A stretch of DNA of 10,529 bases from BM506 sp031581485 (GCA_031581485.1 JAVLBA010000076.1:1-10529), one strand, 5' to 3'; positions 1-7,026 are shown, counted from the first letter of the stretch. Made by a program: numbers and translations. Notes: a model not told the origin generated them from the sequence alone.

Positions 1-239
1 CCTTAATTTTCGAATAGGTAACGTGGCCCGACCCCAGTTGACCCCAGTTGAAGGCTTTGTGACGCCGGTGACTGTTGGCAGGTAGGTGAAAAACTACTGC
101 ACCCCCAGGGCTCTTACGCCTTGTCTCAGCTTCATTCGCTACGTTTTTTCAACCAGCCTGACTTTGGGGTTCCTGCTTTAAATTGTATGTATCTCAGGTT
201 CGTTCAGGCCGGCATCATCTCTCATCGATTTCAGTGCTG
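1..239. other. Non-coding left edge downstream of the M17 peptidase gene
   Basis: I see no gene in these bases. They contain a 10-bp tandem duplication (unit ACCCCAGTTG at 31-40 and 41-50) and a palindromic repeat copy at 79-160, listed separately. The convergent end of the aminopeptidase gene lies at 240. No hairpin followed by a T-run suitable as its terminator is evident between 165 and 239. The repeat itself may serve that role, because its ends can pair as GTTGAAAAA-like and TTTTTCAC-like arms. Short open frames here lack ribosome binding sites and recognisable content. Confidence 0.6.
79..160. repeat. Short copy of a palindromic dispersed repeat
   Basis: The left part (GTGAAAAACTACTGC, 86-100) matches 14 of 15 bases of the left end of the larger repeat at 8524-8663. 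The right part (119-160, CCTTG.CTCAGCT.C..TCGCTAC.TTTTTTCAA) matches its right end over about 40 bases with few mismatches. The roughly 60 bases in the middle of the larger copy are absent and replaced by unrelated sequence. The ends are roughly inverted (GGTGAAAAA against TTTTTTCAACC). This is a shortened or decayed member of the same family. No coding content is seen. Confidence 0.75.
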
Positions 240-1730
240 TTACTCTTTGATCAGCTTTTCGAGCCACTCCACTCCGAAGCGCACCCCAAAACCTTGCACG
301 TCTGTGGGGATGTGGGCCAAACCGCCCTTATGGGTACCGGAGGAAGCCATGTCCACGTGTATCCACCCGATGTCTTTGCCAACGAAACGTCCAAGCAGAC
401 GTGCCGCATAGATGTGATCGCCCGGCCCTGTTGTTCGGCATTGCAGGGTGTCTGCAACTTTTGACTCCAGGTCCTCATCGTAATCGTCTTCATAAGGAAA
501 CGGCCAGACTCGCTCACCGCAATGCTCTCCGGCCTGGATGATGGGCTCCACCCAGTCACGGCGATTGGTTATGGCGCCGGCCATCCGTTGCCCCAGAGCG
601 GTTACCACCGCCCCCGTCAGCGTTGCATAGTCAATGATTGCCCGAGGTTTACCTCGAGAGACCAGCGCCAATGTATCGGAAAGAACCATTCTTCCCTCGG
701 CATCGGTATTTATCAGCTCAATGGTGGTCCCATCCAGCGCAGTGATGACGTCGTTGCATTTCACGGCCCGGGACCCGATGTGGTTTTCGGCAAGGGCGAG
801 CCAGCAATCCACCGGTTGGGATAATTTGAGGCGGGAAATGGCCAGAAATGCGCCAAGCGCAACGGCACTGCCCTGCATGTCGCCGTGCATGCCGAGCATG
901 CTGCCTTTCACCTTCAGGTTACTGCCGCCGGTGTCGAAACAGATCCCTTTGCCCACCAGGGCAAGTGGCTTGCCTTCAGCGCCGTCGGGGCGGTATTTCA
1001 GGTGAAGTATGCCCGCGTCTCTCACTGGGCTTGCTGCAACAACGGAGAGGAATGCCCCGGCGCCAAGTTGTTCCAGTTCGTCTCGGTCGTAGAAATGGGT
1101 CTCCCAGCCTTCCTTTTTCGCGAGGGACTCGGCCAACTCCCGATAAATGCCCGGGGTCAGATAGTTGCCTGGCAAATGAGCCAGCCATCGGGCCAGGTTG
1201 TTGCCTTCAGCCGTTGCTTCAACGTGGTTGAAGTCTGCATGTTTAAATCCAGTACCGTAAAAGTGGATGGCCTCAAGCGTTTTTGGCTGAGGCGGGGTGC
1301 CCGAAATGCGCGGCAACTGGAACAGGTCTGCATGTGCTGCAGCCAGAAGTGCCTCTGCCATAACGCGGGCAGAAACATCATCATCCAAAAGGGAGATGAC
1401 TGTCAGTTTCGATGGCCGTTCTGCCAACAACGGCCCAATGACTTTACGGGCCAGAGTCAAGGCTTTGAAAGTCGATATAGTCTCGGAGACAGAGACAGCT
1501 GCGGTACGACCACCATGAGGTGTGGAGAAATGCACCGGGTTTTCGGTCTCCGGATATCTCGAGAGCGTCTTTGTCAGAAAATCACCCCAGGGTATCGTTG
1601 CGATTGCGCCGCGATCCGCTTTGGGGAACAGAATGACAATGCCTGTTGTGGGCTCGAAATCCCAGGAGACGGGAGTGCCTTCGTCGCTGCCTATCAGTAT
1701 CTCATGTAACTCTGGAAGTTCCGGTTTCAT
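240..1730 (-). CDS. M17-family (leucyl aminopeptidase-like) metallopeptidase
   Basis: A 496-residue cytosolic peptidase predicted to remove N-terminal residues from peptides with a two-zinc centre. The C-terminal catalytic domain carries the M17 landmarks: K261 and D266 (GKGICFDTGG), catalytic-type K273, D284 (in MHGDMQGSA), and NTDAEGR at 341-347 giving D343, E345 and R347. LPGNYLTP (187-194) matches the family LPxNxxxP element. All expected metal ligands are present. The motif wording departs from classical PepA: MHGDM replaces MKYDM, and ENHIGSRAVKCNDV replaces the usual proline/glycine-rich loop. This suggests the divergent 'leucyl aminopeptidase family' branch rather than PepA itself. 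Residues 1-170 form a variable N-terminal domain. The start is supported by AAGGA eight bases upstream of ATG. The gene is divergent from the Peptidase_Mx gene across 141 bp. Substrate preference cannot be read from the sequence. Confidence 0.93.
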   Translation of the reverse strand: MKPELPELHEILIGSDEGTPVSWDFEPTTGIVILFPKADRGAIATIPWGDFLTKTLSRYPETENPVHFSTPHGGRTAAVSVSETISTFKALTLARKVIGPLLAERPSKLTVISLLDDDVSARVMAEALLAAAHADLFQLPRISGTPPQPKTLEAIHFYGTGFKHADFNHVEATAEGNNLARWLAHLPGNYLTPGIYRELAESLAKKEGWETHFYDRDELEQLGAGAFLSVVAASPVRDAGILHLKYRPDGAEGKPLALVGKGICFDTGGSNLKVKGSMLGMHGDMQGSAVALGAFLAISRLKLSQPVDCWLALAENHIGSRAVKCNDVITALDGTTIELINTDAEGRMVLSDTLALVSRGKPRAIIDYATLTGAVVTALGQRMAGAITNRRDWVEPIIQAGEHCGERVWPFPYEDDYDEDLESKVADTLQCRTTGPGDHIYAARLLGRFVGKDIGWIHVDMASSGTHKGGLAHIPTDVQGFGVRFGVEWLEKLIKE

Positions 1731-1768
1731 AGGTATATTCCTTGTGAATTATTTGTACATTTGAGAAA

Positions 1769-1774
1769 AGTATA
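1769..1774 (-). promoter_or_regulatory. Possible -10 element for the M17 peptidase gene
   Basis: The reverse strand reads TATACT, five of six matches to a sigma-70 -10 box, about 40 bases upstream of the start codon in the 141-bp divergent intergenic region. No convincing -35 hexamer sits at 16-18 bp, so this is a weak call. The same A/T-rich patch could also serve the divergent gene. Confidence 0.25.
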
Positions 1775-1871
1775 GTTGGTTTTCTGACTTGGAAGAAACT
1801 AAAATGTCCAGTGTTGGCTGGCGAATATTTTTTTTCCAGGTCTCCTCTGCTTTTTTGGAGCTTTTCTCAAC

Positions 1872-2837
1872 ATGATGAATTTCACTAACCCGGTGGGATC
1901 AGGAACCCTCTGGTTTCATAATCTGACGACTGCAGATGGAACGCCCGTTGCTTACGACCCCCAGGCGCGTGCTTTCCTTCCGATGCCGCCATTCTGCGCA
2001 AACCGTGCCATTATCGGTTGTAACTGGATTGCCCCTGAAGAGGGCGCGTTCTGCCGCTCCTGTGCCATGACTGCCCTGGCACCTGATCCTGAAATACCCA
2101 ATGCCATTGCCCACTGGGCTGAAACCGAAGCGGCAAAGCGCTGGGTGATTGACAATCTGGGCCGTTGGCACTGGTTCCGACCGGAAGATCCGGGCACCAC
2201 GCCATTTTTTCATATGCTCGCCGATGGGCATATGCCAGCGGCGATGGGGCATGGTGACGGAGTGGTCACCATAAGCGTATCTGAGGCTGACCCGGTGGTG
2301 CGTGTGTCTCGCAGAGAGGCTCTGGATGAGCCGTATCGCACCATGATCGGCCATATGCGCCACGAAATTGCCCACATGCTCTGGTGGCGGTTGAGTTTGC
2401 GAGAGGACTTTCTCGCGGCGTTCCGGGAAATGTTCGGAGACGAGCGGGCCGACTACACGTCAGCGATGCAGAAACATTACGAACAGGGTCCACCCGAAGG
2501 CTGGGAGCAGCTTTACCTGACGTCATACGCATCCACACACCCTCACGAGGACTGGGCGGAGACGGCGGCACATCTTTTACATCTGACCGATATCACCGAC
2601 AGTTTTGTAGCATCGGGGCTCGTGTCGCCCGAAATGCCCGGACACAATTGGGACCCCTATGCCGAGCCTGATACTGCTTTGCTGGTACATGTGGCCTCCG
2701 CTCTCGTGATGCGAATCAATCACATCAACCGATCCATGGGGCTATCGGATGTTTATCCGTTTGTGCTGTCTGAGACTGCGCACCGAAAACTGGCGTTTGT
2801 GCACGATTGGTTGCGCCGCGGCGCCCAGGGGCGTTGA
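1872..2837 (+). CDS. Putative zinc-binding metallopeptidase (Peptidase_Mx / DUF2248-like)
   Basis: A 321-residue protein with two zinc modules typical of this bacterial family. The N-terminal zinc ribbon retains C42, C50 and the CRSC pair (C61, C64), with the family GCNW signature at 49-52. The peptidase domain has HExxH at 164-168 (RHEIAHMLWW), preceded by GHGDGVVTIS (126-135) and EPYRTMIGH. It is followed by FGDERADY (188-195), the YEQGPP element and HEDWAET (225-231), whose glutamate is the likely third zinc ligand. The aligned first knuckle of the ribbon (residues about 5-29) has no cysteines, which is unusual (see findings). Start: GGAG at 1857-1860 lies 11 bases before the first of two adjacent ATGs; the second gives a more usual alignment to the family. 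No signal peptide is seen, so the protein is probably cytosolic. The biological substrate of the family is not established to my knowledge. Confidence 0.9.
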   Translation: MMNFTNPVGSGTLWFHNLTTADGTPVAYDPQARAFLPMPPFCANRAIIGCNWIAPEEGAFCRSCAMTALAPDPEIPNAIAHWAETEAAKRWVIDNLGRWHWFRPEDPGTTPFFHMLADGHMPAAMGHGDGVVTISVSEADPVVRVSRREALDEPYRTMIGHMRHEIAHMLWWRLSLREDFLAAFREMFGDERADYTSAMQKHYEQGPPEGWEQLYLTSYASTHPHEDWAETAAHLLHLTDITDSFVASGLVSPEMPGHNWDPYAEPDTALLVHVASALVMRINHINRSMGLSDVYPFVLSETAHRKLAFVHDWLRRGAQGR

Positions 2838-2876
2838 TCTCAGGACGTTTGTGGCTTTATGTGCCGGGATTCCGGC

Positions 2877-2912
2877 GGAATTCCGGTGACATCATGCGTG
2901 ATGCATTAAATT
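2877..2912 (+). repeat. GGAATTCCGG-type repeat motif, copy 1
   Basis: It starts GGAATTCCGGTGACATCAT and ends in a TTAAATTC-like tail. The first 19 bases agree at 16 positions with the copy at 4595-4613, in the same orientation. From memory, sequences of the form GGAATTCCGGGGACA.TATACTTAATT are common beside REP-associated (RAYT, IS200-like) transposases in Desulfobacterota and some other phyla. Assignment to that group is my recollection, not a search result. No transposase is present nearby. Confidence 0.5.
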
Positions 2913-2918
2913 CATTAT

Positions 2919-2987
2919 TGTCCGATAATGTCCGTTAACCCCGATAGTTCCTTGCTTTCGGGGTTTTCTTTTGTCCGGTGTTGTCCG
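2919..2987. repeat. Four phased TGTCCG repeats flanking a hairpin
   Basis: TGTCCG occurs at 2919, 2929, 2972 and 2982. Members of each pair start exactly 10 bp apart, about one helical turn, and the two pairs lie on either side of the hairpin at 2939-2963. The reverse-strand consensus is a 10-bp unit NCGGACANNN. The even phasing suggests a protein-binding array, for example a repressor operator or recombinase arm sites. No integrase or regulator gene is adjacent to confirm either. Confidence 0.55.
2939..2972 (+). terminator. Rho-independent terminator downstream of the Mx peptidase gene
   Basis: The inverted repeat CCCCGA (2939-2944) / TCGGGG (2958-2963) has a 13-base loop and is followed by TTTTCTTTT. 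It lies about 100 bp after the stop codon of the upstream gene and fits intrinsic termination on the + strand. The stem is short and the loop large, so strength is moderate. The hairpin is embedded between TGTCCG repeats, so it may also belong to that array. Confidence 0.6.
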
Positions 2988-3133
2988 GTTTTTTCTCTCC
3001 TTCGCCTTAAACTCGGGGCTGTCTGATTTCTTCTTTTTTATCTCGCGCATCATTGCTCTTTCTTTATAGATTATATAACTAACCCACACAGTTGGTAACT
3101 ACACAGCAACTAACCTTACTGATGGAGTCAAAA

Positions 3134-4564
3134 ATGAGAAACTTCCTCACATCTGTTCTTTTCATGTTCACTTTACTCCAATTCATCCTCTCTCCTGCCT
3201 TTTCAGCTGAGTACACCAGCAGCCTCAAGGACCAAAAGAAAATTTCTGTCACCATCTACAACCGGAATTTAGCACTCATCAAAGACTCCCGGTCAATAAC
3301 ACTGCCTAAAGGGCAAAACATACTTGCTTTCACGGAGGTCAGTGGCCAGATAAAACCTGAAACAGCCCTGCTTAGCAGCGACAACCTCCAAGTTTTAGAA
3401 CAAAACTTTGAATTTGACCTTTTGACTCCGGCTTCTTTGCTGGAAAAATATGTCGGCCGAGAGGTTACTGTTATAAAGGTACATCCAACAACCGGCGAAG
3501 AAAGTTCAGTGAAGGCCAAGGTGCTCAGCGCAAATAACGGCACAGTTTTACAGATCGGCAACCAGATTGAAACAGGCGTTCCAGGCAGACTGGTCTTTGA
3601 CAACGTGCCGCGGAACCTGCGAGACCGCCCGACCTTGACTATGCTTATCGAAAGCCGGACTGATGAATTGGAGGATGTTGAGTTAAGTTATCTCACCACA
3701 GGACTTGGCTGGAAGGCGGACTATGTGGCCGAGCTTAATGAAGGTGATACAGCGCTTAATATGAGTTCATGGGTCACTTTGACGAACACGAGCGGTGCCT
3801 CCTACCGGAACGCTTCCCTGCAACTGGTTGCTGGAGATGTGAACCAGGTCCAACCTGAGCGTGTAGGTCGACCGGAGTATAGAGCGGCTCTCATGCAGAA
3901 AGAGGCGGTGGCCGATGGTATGGCAGAAGAGCAAATGTTTGAATATCATCTCTACACCCTCGACCGTCCGACAACCATCGGCGACAACCAGAAAAAACAA
4001 GTATCCCTGCTTCAAGCTCAAAACGTCTTGTGTCGCAAAGAATTTTTATTGCAGGGCAACAGTCATTATTACCAAAAACAGTATGGAGAGATTGGCCAGA
4101 AAATGAAAGTTGCTGTTTATGTCGAGATTGAAAACAGGGTCAGCAACAACCTCGGAGTACCCCTGCCAAAAGGCGTGGTTCGGGTCTATAAAAAAGATTC
4201 ACAGGAACGCTTGCAGTTTATCGGAGAAGACCGAATAGATCACACCCCTGAAAATGAGATAATCCGTTTAAAACTTGGTGATGCCTTTGATATCACGGCA
4301 AACATGAAACAGGTCGATTTTAAAAAACTTTCCGGATTTTCGAGTTACAATTACGTCTATGAAAGTGCCTTCCGCATTGAACTGAAAAACGGCAAAAAAG
4401 AAGCCGTCACGGTTAAGGTGGTCGAACCTGTTCCCGGCGATTGGCAAATGATCGCTGAATCCCTCCCCCACGAGAAGCTGACAAGTAATATGGCAGGATG
4501 GCAGGTTCCCGTTCCCGCCCTCGGTTCGACAGTGTTGACATATAGAGTCCGGGTTCGATATTAG
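3134..4564 (+). CDS. Secreted DUF4139 domain-containing protein
   Basis: A 476-residue exported protein. A clear Sec signal peptide opens it: MRNFLT, a hydrophobic core, then AFSA at residues 22-25 with probable cleavage before EYTSS. The start at 3134 is chosen because GGAG (3124-3127) sits six bases upstream and the signal peptide begins there; the longer frame back to 3092 has no ribosome binding site. Family marks are YNRNLALIKDSR near the mature N terminus, GLGWKADYVAEL at about 190-201 and SSWVTLTNTSG at about 211-221, followed by QLVAGDVN. These match the DUF4139 beta-rich domain found in periplasmic or surface proteins once described as mucoidy-inhibitor-like. No transmembrane segment or lipobox is seen. 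Function is unknown. The gene is more AT-rich than its left neighbours and lies between two similar GGAATTCCGG motifs, hinting at separate ancestry. Confidence 0.88.
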   Translation: MRNFLTSVLFMFTLLQFILSPAFSAEYTSSLKDQKKISVTIYNRNLALIKDSRSITLPKGQNILAFTEVSGQIKPETALLSSDNLQVLEQNFEFDLLTPASLLEKYVGREVTVIKVHPTTGEESSVKAKVLSANNGTVLQIGNQIETGVPGRLVFDNVPRNLRDRPTLTMLIESRTDELEDVELSYLTTGLGWKADYVAELNEGDTALNMSSWVTLTNTSGASYRNASLQLVAGDVNQVQPERVGRPEYRAALMQKEAVADGMAEEQMFEYHLYTLDRPTTIGDNQKKQVSLLQAQNVLCRKEFLLQGNSHYYQKQYGEIGQKMKVAVYVEIENRVSNNLGVPLPKGVVRVYKKDSQERLQFIGEDRIDHTPENEIIRLKLGDAFDITANMKQVDFKKLSGFSSYNYVYESAFRIELKNGKKEAVTVKVVEPVPGDWQMIAESLPHEKLTSNMAGWQVPVPALGSTVLTYRVRVRY

Positions 4565-4594
4565 GAGAGGGAGCACCGTGGGCGATCTTGCAAC

Positions 4595-4620
4595 GGAATT
4601 CCGGGGGCAGCATACGTAAT
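4595..4620 (+). repeat. GGAATTCCGG-type repeat motif, copy 2
   Basis: It begins GGAATTCCGGGGGCAGCAT and continues into ACGTAAT. Sixteen of the first 19 bases match copy 1 at 2877, in the same orientation, 1718 bp away across the DUF4139 gene. A further GGGATTTCCGG lies at about 4626-4636, similar to GGGATTCCGG just before copy 1. It resembles repeat sequences I associate with RAYT/IS200-like elements, by memory only. Confidence 0.5.
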
Positions 4621-4756
4621 ACACGGGATTTCCGGAGCTCCATGGCTTCACGAATCATCAGGACCACTGTCACAGCCGACCTGATCCGCTGTCATGACGA
4701 AACAGAGGTTCCCTCAGGCGTGCGAGAAATTTTTCCACCGGTAGAAAAAGTGCGCA

Positions 4757-4810
4757 GGCAGATGGTGCGCAAGATGGTATGTAAGGCAGGTGGTGCGCAA
4801 GATGGTGCGC
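4757..4810 (+). repeat. 28-bp-period tandem repeat
   Basis: A 22-base unit GGCAGRTGGTGCGCAAGATGGT occurs at 4757-4778 and 4785-4806 and differs only at the R position. A partial third unit, GATGGTGCGC, ends at 4810. The period of 28 bp is not a multiple of three, which argues against a repeated peptide. Each unit holds the palindrome TGCGCA or part of it. It lies about 60 bp upstream of the ART-like gene and could be a replication-slippage duplication or a binding-site array for that gene. Confidence 0.7.
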
Positions 4811-4872
4811 CTGAGAGGCTCGGACCAAATCAATGTTATGTTTCGTGAGAAAATTAATTATAGGAATTCAAT

Positions 4873-5598
4873 ATGGGGCAAGCAAAAAGAAGAATGATGT
4901 CAGGGGAAATGGATCTTTGGTTTCATGGTACCAATGAGTTTTTTTCTAGTTGGCTCTTGCCGGCCCCTTTATCTGCCGGCAACACAGGATTACTTTCACA
5001 TTCCTTTATCTCACTGTCGAGAGATAGAGCCTTAGCAGTGGGTGCCGGGGATATCGCCGGCGGCCTGTGCAGTGCCACATTGACAAAAAATGCGCGGGTG
5101 CTTGATTTGAGAAAGAAATCGCCGGATTCCATGCAACACTGGGAGATGGTCCGGGAAACGGAATTTGGCCAAAAGCATCCTCTGGTCTCCGATTATAATA
5201 GCTGGGAAAAGGGCTGTCAGAGTGGTGAAATTTTGATTTTCAGAACGGAAGATCAGCAGTATGAGGACAAACTGCTGAAAGCCGAAAAAATAGTTAAATC
5301 AACTTCAGGGTATACACTGCAAGAAAGGCAAAAAGCCTTTTTAGATGTCCAAAATTTCCCACGAGAATGGATAGAAAGCGTCATAGCTCCTGGAAAACAA
5401 CTGGGCTATGATGCTGTTATTTGCTCAGAAATTGATAGAACTCGGGCTTCTGGACGCAAGACATGCACAAATCTCTATGTCTTCAGCACCAATGTCATTT
5501 CAGCCCCCAGCTGGATACAAAAACCGGATATGCTTGCCTATGAAATGGCAATCAAAGAGCTGAGAAGAAGTGACCTTTTTTCCACCAGTCCAAACTAA
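4873..5598 (+). CDS. Uncharacterised protein with ADP-ribosyltransferase-like features
   Basis: A 241-residue protein that I cannot assign to a named family. Start: TAGGA ends seven bases before the ATG. The N terminus MGQAKRR resembles a basic opening seen on many small proteobacterial proteins. It is followed by LWFHGT (15-20), SFISLSRDRALAVG (44-57), ARVLDLR (74-80) and finally GYDAVICSEID (179-188) with TNLYVFSTNVIS (199-210). The order HGT, then F-x-S-x-S with an alpha helix, then GYDAV with a late glutamate (E184 or E186 region) and a YVFS strand resembles the H-S/Y-E pattern of ADP-ribosyltransferase folds (Arr-like and polymorphic-toxin ARTs). This is pattern inference only. No signal peptide, membrane segment or adjacent antitoxin-sized gene is seen. 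It is monocistronic, between a repeat-rich leader and a strong terminator. Composition is AT-richer than the ampG region, consistent with acquisition. Confidence 0.8.
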   Translation: MGQAKRRMMSGEMDLWFHGTNEFFSSWLLPAPLSAGNTGLLSHSFISLSRDRALAVGAGDIAGGLCSATLTKNARVLDLRKKSPDSMQHWEMVRETEFGQKHPLVSDYNSWEKGCQSGEILIFRTEDQQYEDKLLKAEKIVKSTSGYTLQERQKAFLDVQNFPREWIESVIAPGKQLGYDAVICSEIDRTRASGRKTCTNLYVFSTNVISAPSWIQKPDMLAYEMAIKELRRSDLFSTSPN

Positions 5599-5643
5599 CG
5601 GTAATCCCCCATTTTTAAATCTGTTTTTTTTGAGAATGTTCAG

Positions 5644-5681
5644 AAAACCCGCGACCTGCAGATCAGGTTTGCGGGTTTTTT
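5644..5681 (+). terminator. Strong rho-independent terminator after the ART-like gene
   Basis: A nine-base stem, AAAACCCGC (5644-5652) with GCGGGTTTT (5671-5679), encloses an inner ACCTG/CAGGT pairing and is followed by a run of T. It lies 46 bp after the stop codon. The A-run on the left means the reverse transcript would also carry a short U-tract, so it may terminate the convergent ampG transcript too. A second small hairpin, GCCTC-AGGG-GAGGC (5691-5704), lies between it and ampG but lacks a T-run. Confidence 0.85.
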
Positions 5682-5727
5682 GTTTCCCCCGCCTCAGGGG
5701 AGGCATCGCCCCGTCCTGGGCCTTGCT

Positions 5728-7026
5728 TCAGGGGGAAGAATGATTGGGGTGTAAAGAACGATTCTTCAGGGCACCCGGGAAAAGCGATTTTGTATCGCTA
5801 TCTTCTTCTTGGGCCCAGGGCGCACATTTGGGCAACAGAAGGAGGCCGGGGAGGGCGATGAGGGAGCAGAAGAGGAAAAACCAGAACCAGCCCAGGGAGC
5901 TGGCAATATAGCCGCTGGATGAGGCCAGGATGACGCGGGGGATACCCATGATGCTGGAGAGGAGTGCATACTGACTGGCACTGAATTGTTTGTTGGTCAG
6001 TCTGGCCATGTAGGCGATAAAGGCAGCGGTCCCCATGCCGGCACTGCAGTTTTCAGCAGCCACCACCAGGGCCAGCCAGCTGAGGTCTGCTCCTTTGAGG
6101 GCCAGCAGGGAAAAACCCGCGGTGGAGATCATCTGCAGAAGGCCAAAGATCCACAAGCCCCGGCTGATGCCCAGGCGCATGATGAAGATGCCGCCCAGGC
6201 CTGCCCCCACAATGGTGCCCCAGAAGCCAAAGAGCTTGACAATGGCGGCAATCTCACTCTTGGAAAAACCCACGTCGAGATAAAAGGGCATGGTCATGGT
6301 CTGGGCCAGAGTGTCACCTAATTTATAACAAAGAATGAAGAGGAGGATCCAAAGCACCTTGGGTCGCTGGAAGAATTCCGCGAAGGGAGCAAGGATGGAT
6401 CCTTGTCTGTAGGGGGTGGCGGGATGGATTCCCTCTGGTTCTGAGCAGGAGAGGGTAAGAAACAGGCCGGGCAGCAGGCAGCAGGCCACGCTCAAGAAGG
6501 TGAGCTGCCAGGAAAAAAAATCTGCAATAAAGAGCCCGCCTGAGGCGGTAATAAGCATACCCAGGCGATAGCCGTAGACATAGTAGGAGGAACCAAGGCC
6601 CAGTTCGTGGTCCTGGAGATCTTCGCGCCGAAAGGCATCAATGATACTATCTTGGCTGGCGCTGAAAAAGGTAATGGCGGTGGCCAGCGTGATGAGAAGC
6701 ACCAGGCCGCCGGGCCGCTGACCTGGGTTGCTGAAGCCAAGGGCGCTGATGGTGAGGATGAGCCCTATCTGGGTTACCAGGAGCCAGCCGCGGCGGCGGC
6801 CCAGGAAGGGCAGGCTGATATAGTCAAAGAGGGGGGCCCAGAGAAACTTCAGGGAGTAGGGCAGGCCCACCAGGGCAAGAAGGCCGATCTTCCCCAGGGA
6901 TATGCCGCTCTCGCTGGCCCAGGCCTGCAACAGGGTTATGGTGACCATCAGGGGCAGGCCCGAGAGGATGCCCATCAGAAAGGAGAGGCAGAGGGGTTTG
7001 CTGAAAAGCTGATGGGGCATCATCAT
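5728..7026 (-). CDS. ampG: AmpG-like muropeptide permease (MFS transporter)
   Basis: A 432-residue inner-membrane protein of the major facilitator superfamily. The AmpG family imports GlcNAc-anhydroMurNAc peptides released from the cell wall for recycling. Signatures: SGLPL near the N terminus (22-26), LQAWASESGISLGKIGLLALVGLPYSLKFLWAPLFD (33-68 region), FLGRRRGW in the first cytoplasmic loop (74-81), FFSASQDSIIDAFR (120-133), and ENCSAGMGTAAFIAYM...FSASQYALLS (325-356), which closely tracks the E. coli protein. About twelve hydrophobic segments are visible. It is shorter than the 491-residue E. coli AmpG, mainly because the long C-terminal extension is reduced to a hydrophilic tail. The triple ATG start has AGGA about 11 bases upstream. 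No beta-lactamase (ampC) or ampR gene is nearby, so a recycling role is the simpler reading. A related siderophore-type permease is a less likely alternative. Confidence 0.93.
   Translation of the reverse strand: MMMPHQLFSKPLCLSFLMGILSGLPLMVTITLLQAWASESGISLGKIGLLALVGLPYSLKFLWAPLFDYISLPFLGRRRGWLLVTQIGLILTISALGFSNPGQRPGGLVLLITLATAITFFSASQDSIIDAFRREDLQDHELGLGSSYYVYGYRLGMLITASGGLFIADFFSWQLTFLSVACCLLPGLFLTLSCSEPEGIHPATPYRQGSILAPFAEFFQRPKVLWILLFILCYKLGDTLAQTMTMPFYLDVGFSKSEIAAIVKLFGFWGTIVGAGLGGIFIMRLGISRGLWIFGLLQMISTAGFSLLALKGADLSWLALVVAAENCSAGMGTAAFIAYMARLTNKQFSASQYALLSSIMGIPRVILASSSGYIASSLGWFWFFLFCSLIALPGLLLLPKCAPWAQEEDSDTKSLFPGALKNRSLHPNHSSP

Larger units (their letters stand above)
2838..3133. 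other. Repeat-rich non-coding segment between the Mx peptidase and DUF4139 genes
   Basis: About 296 bases without a supported gene. In order, it holds a GGAATTCCGG-type motif (2877-2912), a small CATCA/TGATG inverted repeat (2890-2903), paired TGTCCG repeats (2919-2934 and 2972-2987) flanking a hairpin terminator (2939-2972), and an A/T-rich stretch (3060-3080) that may carry the promoter of the DUF4139 gene. A 65-codon reverse frame (2892-3089) exists, but it is lysine/arginine-rich, runs straight through the repeats and hairpin, and matches nothing I recognise. Confidence 0.6.
4565..4872. other. Non-coding segment upstream of the ART-like gene
   Basis: These 308 bases contain a GGAATTCCGG-type motif (4595-4620) and a tandem repeat (4757-4810). 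A forward frame of 86 codons (4588-4848) crosses the segment, but it has no ribosome binding site, passes through a repeat whose 28-bp period is not a multiple of three, and resembles no family I know. It is best read as non-coding or a decayed remnant. The last 30 bases are A/T-rich and carry the ribosome binding site of the next gene. Confidence 0.55.

Noticed and set aside
885..1709. 274-codon forward frame opposite the M17 peptidase
   Set aside because: It is a shadow of a well-supported gene on the other strand and has no recognisable motif.
2892..3089. Reverse-strand 65-codon frame, very basic
   Set aside because: It runs through the TGTCCG repeats and the terminator hairpin, and has only a weak ribosome site before its internal methionines. 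The lysine/arginine richness follows from pyrimidine-rich DNA on the other strand. I recognise no family.
4757..4810. CRISPR-like array
   Set aside because: Only two full units with 6-bp gaps between them. There are no spacers of CRISPR length and no cas genes.
4588..4848. 86-codon forward frame before the ART-like gene, a possible antitoxin
   Set aside because: No ribosome binding site. The frame crosses a 28-bp-period repeat that shifts reading frame and includes the GGAATTCCGG motif. No recognisable domain.
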